DNA from: Isoetes taiwanensis
Lineage: Eukaryota > Streptophyta > Lycopodiopsida > Isoetales > Isoetaceae
Direction: 5' to 3'
NCBI GenBank assembly: GCA_021234155.1
Contig: JAJEKV010000039.1
Coordinates: forward strand, 9,995,077 to 10,059,076
DNA: 64,000 nt
Part shown: positions 57,424 to 64,000 of the stretch, in pieces
Layout: each line of letters starts with the position of its first letter
Numbering within the stretch: position 1 is the first letter of the stretch
Made by a program: the position numbers and the translations under genes
Notes under the pieces: generated by a model
Database searches by the model: none
What the model was told of the DNA's origin: nothing
The model's input: the letters and a program-made list of their open reading frames with translations, nothing else

Positions 57424-58184
57424 TGATACAATTCAAAGGTTTCTGACTTTGAAAATCCATGACAAAATCACGAACAAGGTATAAAACTTAGATTAATCTT
57501 ATAGCTTCGCTCAACACATGAGCATGATTACAGAGATTCCACAATAGGACATGAAGCAGCAATTTAACATACCAAGGATCCAAGACTAAGGCCAATTCAA
57601 AGGGGTTCTCAATAAAGGATTAGATCTGGGCTTGTCTTCCTTGAGCACCAGAAAATCTAATTTACATCGACTAAAGACTTAAGCACGCTTTCGCATTTAA
57701 GACTAGCGGGGATTAGGGGTTCGTCCCAATTATCATGGAAGAACGGTTGCTACACGCCCGGGAGGCTTCAAAGAACGATTCCGATTTGTATACCGCCCTT
57801 GCACATTGAGGATTTGGAGGCGTGGCCAAAAGTCGGGTTGTTGGCGTCGGATTTGAAGGCGTGGTCTTGATCCCTTAATCGATCGACGCGTCTCCTTATA
57901 TACCCAAATCGGGCCTTTCTCTCTTCTACAAAAGGTGTTTATTCGGCTATTCTGGTCTGCGACCTTTTTGCCGTAAATAACTGTTCACCAAATATTTTGT
58001 TGTTTTTCCCTTTTTAACCACGACCCCTTCTTTATATGTTACATGTGTTGCATTTGTATAAAGACCCCTTTCGTCCATATTTGTAACACATATTCCCCTT
58101 GTCAAAGTCCTTGGAATTTTATCACCCCTTGAATTGCCTTAGCCATTATGATTTGGATCGCTCCCCCTAGCCTGCTTCATATCA
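57424..58184 (-). repeat. 3' LTR
   Basis: 761 bp, TGATACAATT...CTTCATATCA on the plus strand. It contains a TATA-like TATATAAGG on the minus strand at 57894-57902. Confidence 0.92.
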
Positions 58185-58185
58185 A

Positions 58186-58200
58186 TCCATCCCTTCTCAA
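58186..58200 (-). other. polypurine tract
   Basis: On the minus strand TTGAGAAGGGATGGA lies next to the 3' LTR. Nearly all purine, as needed to prime plus-strand DNA synthesis. Confidence 0.6.
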
Positions 58201-58805
58201 GGTTGATCGCCCACGATCAACAATCTTATTCCTGCACAGCTCGGATATTCTTGTACTACCAAAGTACTTGAATACCCCTCGTACCTTCAAGGTACAGATG
58301 TAATTTGTCAAGCCAATTGTGTTGCAACCACAATTACTAATCTTCCAAGAATTACATCTTATGCTCTCTTGTCAAGTCGATTGTGCTGCAGTCACAACCA
58401 CTAATCTTCCAAGAGGCATTCACAACTAGTATACCATGTTCAAGCCGGCTACGTTGCAATCGTAGTCACTAATCTACCATGGTATACACATTCAAAGTAT
58501 CTATTCCTTATACCAAATAAAGAAAATCAACTTTGAAAAAAAAACTACTCTTTATTCCTAAGAATTTCACTTACAAAAGCTTCCGCAACCTCTCCAAGAG
58601 AAGTTACCACTTATTCATCCCAAAGTTCCCATTTGGAGCCATCTCTTCTCCTTAGCGGCAGCTTTCTCTCGCTCCTCTTCATGGAAGCTTACTCGTCTTC
58701 GCTCCTCTCCCGCCTTTGAGGTCTCTCCCGCCTTCGAAGTCTCAACTATTGGCTCCACGGGTTTAGGGCCTCTAAAGCATGCATCCTGAATAGTATCTTT
58801 GGGAT

Positions 58806-59588
58806 TTAGGAGGTTCGGCTTTTTGTAATACCCCCTTCTCCAAAAGGACAATTCTTAATAAAATGCTTTCCTCCGCATCTAAAGCATCCTCTTTTTGGTT
58901 CATTCTTTTTATTTGATGTGTCAATTTCCTCTTGCCTTCTTTCAGGCGCATTGCTCTCTCCATTGTACCTTCCATTGTACCTTTTCTTTTTGAACTGTCT
59001 CTCGGAGTCTTTATTCCCATTTTTCTTCTCCTTCTTTTTACTTTCCTCGTCAGAGGTACCCTCATCCCAAATATCCATCTTTCGCGTTTTGGGATCCAGC
59101 TTCCTTTCCACTGCAGATGCCATCTTTATAGCCCCATCTAAATCTTTAGGATCTAAGATCTCCAGTTCTGCATATATATCATCTTTACACCCACTAACAT
59201 ATTTTCGTAGGAGTTCTTCCCCATCTAGGTTCCTTATCAGTGCGGCCAAATGGGTAAACTTTGAGGTGTAGGACTGGATAGTTTCCTTGTCTTGCTGTCT
59301 CAGTTGATCCCATAGTCTTCTTAGCTCACTTTGATAATTAGAAGGAAGATATTGCGATTCAAATGCTTTCTTGAATTTTCCCCATGTGTCTATCTTAGGA
59401 TTACACTCGTCGACCTTGCCACGGGCTTGGGCTTGGTCTTTCAAATAGCTATCCATGGCTTGTAATTTTTCCACGTCGGTTACACTGCACTCGATCAAAG
59501 AATTTTTCCCCCTTGGCTTAGGAAACCGGACTACTTTGATTGGTCTTATCCTCCTCCCTTTAAATGTAGGCATATCTACTTTCTCCAA
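58806..59588 (-). CDS. gag-like protein of the LTR element
   Basis: About 260 codons. The capsid-like region is TWGKFKKAFESQYLPSNYQS, LRQQDKETIQSYTSKFTHLA, LDGEELLRKYVSGCKDDIYA; then a basic linker (KKKEKKNGNKDSERQFKKKR) and a zinc knuckle CFRCGGKHFIKNCP (C-x2-C-x3-H-x4-C) near residues 240-252. This matches plant retrotransposon gag (Retrotrans_gag plus CCHC), which packages element RNA in particles. No ATG opens the frame (first codon TTG). An upstream minus-strand MAQNRFNISDSRLPKKL beginning near 59843 meets a stop, so the N-terminus is probably frameshifted. Confidence 0.8.
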   Translation of the reverse strand: MEKVDMPTFKGRRIRPIKVVRFPKPRGKNSLIECSVTDVEKLQAMDSYLKDQAQARGKVDECNPKIDTWGKFKKAFESQYLPSNYQSELRRLWDQLRQQDKETIQSYTSKFTHLAALIRNLDGEELLRKYVSGCKDDIYAELEILDPKDLDGAIKMASAVERKLDPKTRKMDIWDEGTSDEESKKKEKKNGNKDSERQFKKKRYNGRYNGESNAPERRQEEIDTSNKKNEPKRGCFRCGGKHFIKNCPFGEGGITKSRTS

Positions 59589-59866
59589 CCATTTTCTAAT
59601 CTTCTTTGGGATTAGCTGGTGGCGGCGGTGGAGGATTCACAGTGGAGGATCATTTGGTAAAGGTGGCTCTTGGGGAATATCCAGGTGAAAGAAGTCTGGA
59701 GAATAGACAAGCTGCTCAATTTGCTTTTCATATTCTGCTGATTTGCGGTAGGCAAAGGCTATCGGGATGCAATATCATTTGGCATTGGCTAAAGCTTCTT
59801 TGGTAATCGACTATCGGAGATGTTGAAGCGGTTTTGGGCCATTGCTTTCGGTCCGAGAATCGATAG

Positions 59867-59878
59867 GCTCTGATACCA
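59867..59878 (-). other. primer-binding site for initiator Met-tRNA
   Basis: Minus strand TGGTATCAGAGC, two bases inside the 5' LTR. It is the classic plant LTR-retroelement site complementary to the 3' end of tRNA-iMet. Confidence 0.92.
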
Positions 59879-59880
59879 CT

Positions 59881-60649
59881 TGATACAATTCAAAGGTTTC
59901 AGGCTTTGAAAATCCGCCAGCAAAATCACGAACAAGGTATAAAACTTAAGTTAATCTTATAGCTTCACTCAACACATGAGCATGATTCTGAGAGATTCCA
60001 CAATAGGACATGAAGCGACAATTTAACCGCTTCCTTGGGATCAAGACTAAGGCCAATTCAAAGGGGTTCTCAATAAAGGATTAGATCACGGGCTTGTCTT
60101 CCTTGAGCACCGAGAAAATCTAATTTACATCGACTAAAGACTTAAGCCCTTTCGCACGAGAAGACTAGCGGGATTAGGGGTTCATCCCATTATCATGGAA
60201 GAGCAGTTGCTACACGCCGGGGAGGCTTCAAAGAACGATTCGATTTGTATCGCCCTTGCACATTGAGGGATTTGGAGGCGGCCGCCAAAAGGCGGGTTCT
60301 TTGGCGTCGGATTTAAAGGCATCGGACCGATCCCTTAATCGATGCCGACGTCTCCTTATATACCCAAATCGGGCCTTTCTCTCTTCTACAAAAGGTGTTT
60401 ATTAGGCTATTATTCGGTGCAGGCGACCTTTTTTGTAGTAAATAACTGTTCACCAAACATTTTGTTGTTTTCCCCTTTTTAACCACGACCCCTTCTTTAT
60501 ATGTTACATGTGTTGCATTTGTATAAAGACACCTTTCGTCCATATTTGTAACACATATTCCCCTTGTCAAAGTCCTTGGAATTTTATCACCCCTTGAATT
60601 GCCTTAGCCATTATGATTTGGATCGCTCCCCCTAGCCTGCTTCATATCA
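59881..60649 (-). repeat. 5' LTR
   Basis: 769 bp, near-identical to 57424-58184 with small indels. TATA-like TATATAAGG on the minus strand at 60354-60362. Confidence 0.92.
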
Positions 60650-60654
60650 AAGGG
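60650..60654 (+). repeat. target-site duplication, right
   Basis: AAGGG immediately right of the LTR element, matching 57419-57423. Confidence 0.85.
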
Positions 60655-61518
60655 AATGAAGTTTTGTGTCCATTAATTATGCAAAATAAGTACAATATAC
60701 AATGAGATTGTCATTGTTCGAAGTGAAACAAGACAACTCACATAGCAACAAGCAAAAGAAATAAGATATAGTGCATCTTTGGGGTACATCATATATATAG
60801 TAGTGCTGAAATTGGAGTTATAAGCAATCTAGACTTTTGTCTAGATAATGTAGAAGCACTGAAGTCCCAAAATATTCTGCAACTATGTAGAATGTATATC
60901 GTTGATGTCGAGCATTACTTGTATTCCAAAAAATTAGGATAAGTCCATGCTACAAAAATTGCATAACCGAATCGCCGAGAAATTTTCGAACACTTTGTAG
61001 CCTTCAAAATAAGCACCTCCATTTGTGAAGGTATTTGTTGAGTTTCTTGCTTACTTGAACTCAGTTAGAGCCCCCTGCACTCACAAAATTAATCCTTGCT
61101 ATGAGATACTAAGGAGCAATAGGATTTAGGGTTGTTGGAGCAAAAAGGATGTATGGTGTGGATAAGTAATTTAATCAGAGCAAGTAGGATTCTAGGTAAT
61201 TGAACTGGGGTTGGAATTCAGGTTATGGGACACTGGTAAATCCACTTTCCCAATTAACTCCAATTAACAAGCTATTTGGATTGGTAGAGCCATCAGCCAA
61301 ATTAAAGTCCAATAGGTATCTACTAAAACTTGAATTGTTTGTCTGCCATTTTCATGTTGTTGCCATCTAGGAACCACCATAGTTGAGTCATCAGATAAGT
61401 TTCTATGGAAAACTCCACTTCTCAACTGACTTCTCTTTTTGGAATATCTTCGAGGACTGCATTTATTTTTCCTCTAATACACCTCTCCATAAGCTATCTG
61501 AGTATTGTATATCATGTT
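60655..61518. other. spacer, no gene seen
   Basis: AT-rich. It may include the far side of copy C interrupted by the LTR element, but no similarity to the 3' end of copies A or D was found. Confidence 0.35.
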
Positions 61519-61803
61519 CTACAACCTGACATATGTATAACAAGGCTTTACCTGGGTCGAAGGTAATATCAAACTCATGTTTTCAGATTCTCCATGTAAT
61601 CTAACATTAAGAAAGTCTGTGTTAGAGATATCTTCATGGCATTTGAGTTTAAACAATTGAAATGAACCATTGAAACAACCAATATTCCAGGAAATATTAT
61701 TTCCACATACAAACATCTTTCTATGTTTCCAAATGTTCCATAAGGCAGCAAAACAAATGGAATTTTTAAAGGCATCGTGGTTCATGATAAAATCAATATC
61801 CAT
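61519..61803 (-). mobile_element. LINE 3'-region scrap
   Basis: Minus frame with NSICFAALWNIWKHRKMFV, the WxIWKxRN motif located after the zf-RVT region in plant LINE ORF2. Nothing else of the element is recognisable here. Confidence 0.45.
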
Positions 61804-62644
61804 ATTTGGCTTGCCATCTATCTGATGGGACCAAAAGGGAGAAGTTGGAATCTACTTCAAGAGTTGGAATGATATGGTGGCGCTCAGGAGAATGGCTATG
61901 ATGAGCAAGAAAAAGAGAAAGAAAGTCGAAAAAGATAAAGCCAAGCCTTGTATTCAAGTATTTAAGTTAAATAATCTATACCTAATGTAATTAGGGTCTT
62001 CGGGATTAAAATAAGACGTCTAATAAAAGGCAAAGCTTTTAAGTTAATAAATGCCATCGAAGCTTTCCTAAAGGGCTTGTAGCAGATGCTGAACTATAAA
62101 CAGGGGGCCGCATCAGGTAGTTGGGACGTTTACGACCAACCTAGCAACAAATCGACTGCTACAGTAGAAGAAGGACCGTCTACAGTGGCTTGCGACCAGA
62201 TACTGACAATAGCGACATCCTGCAAACTCTCCTGACCCACTCCGAGGGATCAGAAGACTACCATCGATTTCCTAAACGCAACCTATTCTTTTTTCCTAAT
62301 CTGAGAAATATCTATTGAGATAGTCTTTTGCTGAATATTTTTGCGAGAAATTGGATAGAAGAATCTATTAGTTCTTTTGGTGATTTACGCAGATCCTATT
62401 CAAGCCATTCTTTTAATTAATTCTTTCCTTTGAATTTGTGTTCTTGCTAGAACGGGTGTTCTATTGAATTCTTCTCTTAGGCCAATCCTTTTTTTGACTC
62501 AGTCTTTCTCTTCTTACTCAGGATAGCCCATTTGGGTGGTGAGCTTAGTCTTAGAGGCTGGATTTTGTTAATAGAGCTATCTTTTGTTTGTCTATTCTTA
62601 CGCAGAGATTGTTCTACTGTCATAAAATTGTAACCATATCATTT
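61804..62644 (+). mobile_element. probable 5' LTR region of a second LTR element
   Basis: The primer-binding site at 62645 implies an LTR ending at about 62641 (...ACCATATCA). The upstream end was not located. No coding signal. Confidence 0.4.
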
Positions 62645-62656
62645 TGGTATTAGAGC
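62645..62656 (+). other. primer-binding site, second LTR element
   Basis: TGGTATTAGAGC, one mismatch from the tRNA-iMet-complementary TGGTATCAGAGC, three bases after a CA terminus. Confidence 0.65.
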
Positions 62657-62829
62657 CTCACGATTCTTGGTTATGTTACTAATCGTTTCGGCATACCTGA
62701 TCAATGTTATAACATATTCTAAAGGAGGTGCACCCTGGACTGCCACAGTCGTTAGATCTGTCGATCCGATGCCCCAGATCGTATGTTGGAGCCTCCTGGC
62801 ACCTCTCGTTTCATTTATGGTCATTTATG

Positions 62830-63015
62830 ATTGGAGGCACCTATAATTTTAAAGTATGAAATACGAGCTTGCTTAAGGTTTTGATGGAATATCGAACTTC
62901 TATAGGGCTTTGTCTAAGATTTTAGAATATGGAATACGGGGCTCGAACCTCTACCAAAATAACTCAATATCCTAATAAAACTACTTTAACCAACTTAACC
63001 AATGGGCTAACATAA
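62830..63015 (-). mobile_element. tRNA-derived SINE-like insertion
   Basis: On the minus strand TAGCCCATTGG (62999-63009) resembles a pol III A box and GGTTCGAGCCCC (62938-62949) is a perfect B box, spaced about 50 bases as in tRNAs. The part between and after does not fold as a tRNA and continues into unrelated sequence, as in a SINE. It lies between the primer-binding site and gag of the second LTR element. Confidence 0.45.
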
Positions 63016-63379
63016 TTGTTTTTATTTTAAGTCTATATTTTTTTAATAATAACCCATTCAATTGTTTTTGGGATATGGTCTATGGTTTCATAATTGTCAT
63101 TTTTACATCCATATCAAATCCTCCTGGAACCCCCTGTTATTGTGCTGCATAGATCAAGCTATTAGCAACGCCAGCTACATAGCAGATCAAATGGTTATTC
63201 CCACCTCTTCCAATCAGATGGCTAGAATATTTGTGTTTAGTCTATAAATTTCTGTCTAAGCCTCTCGTGCAAACCAATGCACCATAGAATCCACGGCAGC
63301 CTACAAGTCAACATATCTCAATATTCAACTGCATCTTCATGTAAATGGTTGGAAAAAGTTACAGGTTTACCCACTTTCT

Positions 63380-64000
63380 CTGGCGATAAGAGAAACCTTA
63401 TTTTCAGATTTATTTCCATATAGGAAAGCTACTTCGAACTAGCAAAAGTTACAAAAAAGCAGAAGATATAGGCTATGGATAGCTATTTTTTAGATATGGC
63501 TAGAACTTGGTGACAAGGAAGAAAAAGAATGGATCCAAAGATTTTGACTTGGAAAAGCTTTAGAAAAGCTTTCGAAGTTTATAATCTGAAGGTCAAACGA
63601 GAATGGGACCTCTTTAAGTAGGGCGATAACGAATCAACTTATCCACTATACGTCAAAGTTCCAATACTTGTCTACTCAAATGGACGGATTGAATAAGAAA
63701 GAACTACTACGTAAGTATATAGCATATCTTAAAAATCGTTTTGTGGATCTTTAGACCATAAAAGAGGCCACAAAGAAAGCCATCGCAGCAAAAAGCAATG
63801 ACAAACAAACAATAGCAAGACTTCAGACAAAGGGAACAAGAGATCCAGACCAAATACGGGAGATAATCAAGACCAAACTTAGAAATACGGTGGGGCAACC
63901 AATTTGACAGATCTTTATCAAAGAAAATTGGGCGTTTCTATTGAGGAGAACTACATCTTAAAATAGACTGCTCGAAATTAAATGCAAAAGGAGACCGAAG
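63380..64000 (+). pseudogene. gag remnant of second LTR element, cut by window edge
   Basis: Pieces in several frames: YFELAKVTKKQK, AMDSYFLDMART, LTWKSFRKAFEVYNLKVKRE, then FQYLSTQMDGLNKKELLRKY with IAYLKNRFVDL. These follow, block by block, the gag at 59588-58806 (AMDSYLKDQAQ, TWGKFKKAFES, LDGEELLRKYVSG), so the two elements are related. Stops and frameshifts are present. The rest lies beyond the window. Confidence 0.65.

Larger units (their letters stand above)
57424..60649 (-). mobile_element. complete non-autonomous LTR retrotransposon (gag only)
   Basis: Two LTRs (57424-58184 and 59881-60649) each start TG and end CA, are nearly identical, and are flanked by the 5-bp duplication AAGGG. 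Transcribed on the minus strand: the 5' LTR is the right one, then a primer-binding site, a gag-like gene and a polypurine tract. The 1.7-kb interior has no protease, RT, RNase H or integrase, so it matches the TR-GAG class of non-autonomous elements that rely on a partner for enzymes. High LTR identity and intact target duplication mean a recent insertion relative to its decayed host, copy C. Confidence 0.92.

Noticed and set aside
58918-59271. Plus-strand hydrophobic ORF suggesting a membrane protein
   Set aside because: Complement of the lysine-rich gag linker, which creates runs of Phe, Leu and Ser.

Overview
This looks like a nuclear chromosome segment from a land plant, probably a non-seed plant (fern, lycophyte or bryophyte). 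Evidence for a plant: a spliced five-exon RPL37A gene under a telo-box promoter, a CCCH/SURP protein of plant architecture, a PLS-type PPR relic, and LTR retroelements primed by initiator Met-tRNA. Evidence for a non-seed plant is weaker and partly from memory: DUF7869-type and other animal/alga-like transposases, and ParB-like plus N4/N6 DNA-methyltransferase cassettes. Only two host genes look largely intact. Nearly everything else is mobile-element DNA in various states of decay.

Layout. 1-3478: decayed DUF7869-type element, copy A. 4652-6076: LINE relic with its RT active site deleted. 6781-7535: RPL37A. 8428-8898: unexplained inverted repeats, a TATA-like site and a short tandem repeat. 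10260-12335: L1-type LINE (-). 12745-17103: DUF7869 element copy B (-), carrying a 1565-bp tandem duplication. 17330-20762: element I, a ParB-like domain followed by a beta-class N4/N6 DNA methyltransferase, spliced, with palindromic repeats in its spacers. 23.2-25.1 kb: a PPR relic and a second DUF7869 family. 26.08-26.50 kb: a solo 3' end of the first family. 28.2-29.6 kb: a candidate first exon, then an array of TCGACT/AGTCGA palindromes and a 26-bp tandem repeat. 30.4-32.5 kb: unrecognised spliced coding region. 34465-38186 (-): DDE-like transposase gene with a coiled coil. 38.8-43.5 kb: element II, with a ParB-like domain, a possible degenerate methyltransferase-like region and an FCP1/NIF phosphatase relic, separated by the same palindromes as at 28-29 kb. 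44525-51295 (-): CCCH-SURP gene. 52775-53195: foldback element. 53199-55350: second LINE. 55352-57423: DUF7869 copy C, cut at 57424-60649 by a complete 3.2-kb LTR element that has only gag. 61.5-64 kb: LINE scrap and the 5' part of another LTR element with a SINE inside it.

How the parts fit together. The most interesting theme is the pairing of ParB-like domains with a bacterial-type amino-methyltransferase in two spliced, transposon-like units, each with its own palindromic spacer repeat. ParB proteins are known to bind palindromic sites, so a self-recognition or self-methylation role is an attractive but untested idea. Several frameshifts lie exactly at homopolymer runs and may be assembly errors; three premature TAG codons sit where CAG would fit and may reflect methylation-driven decay. 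Identification was by eye, without database searches.
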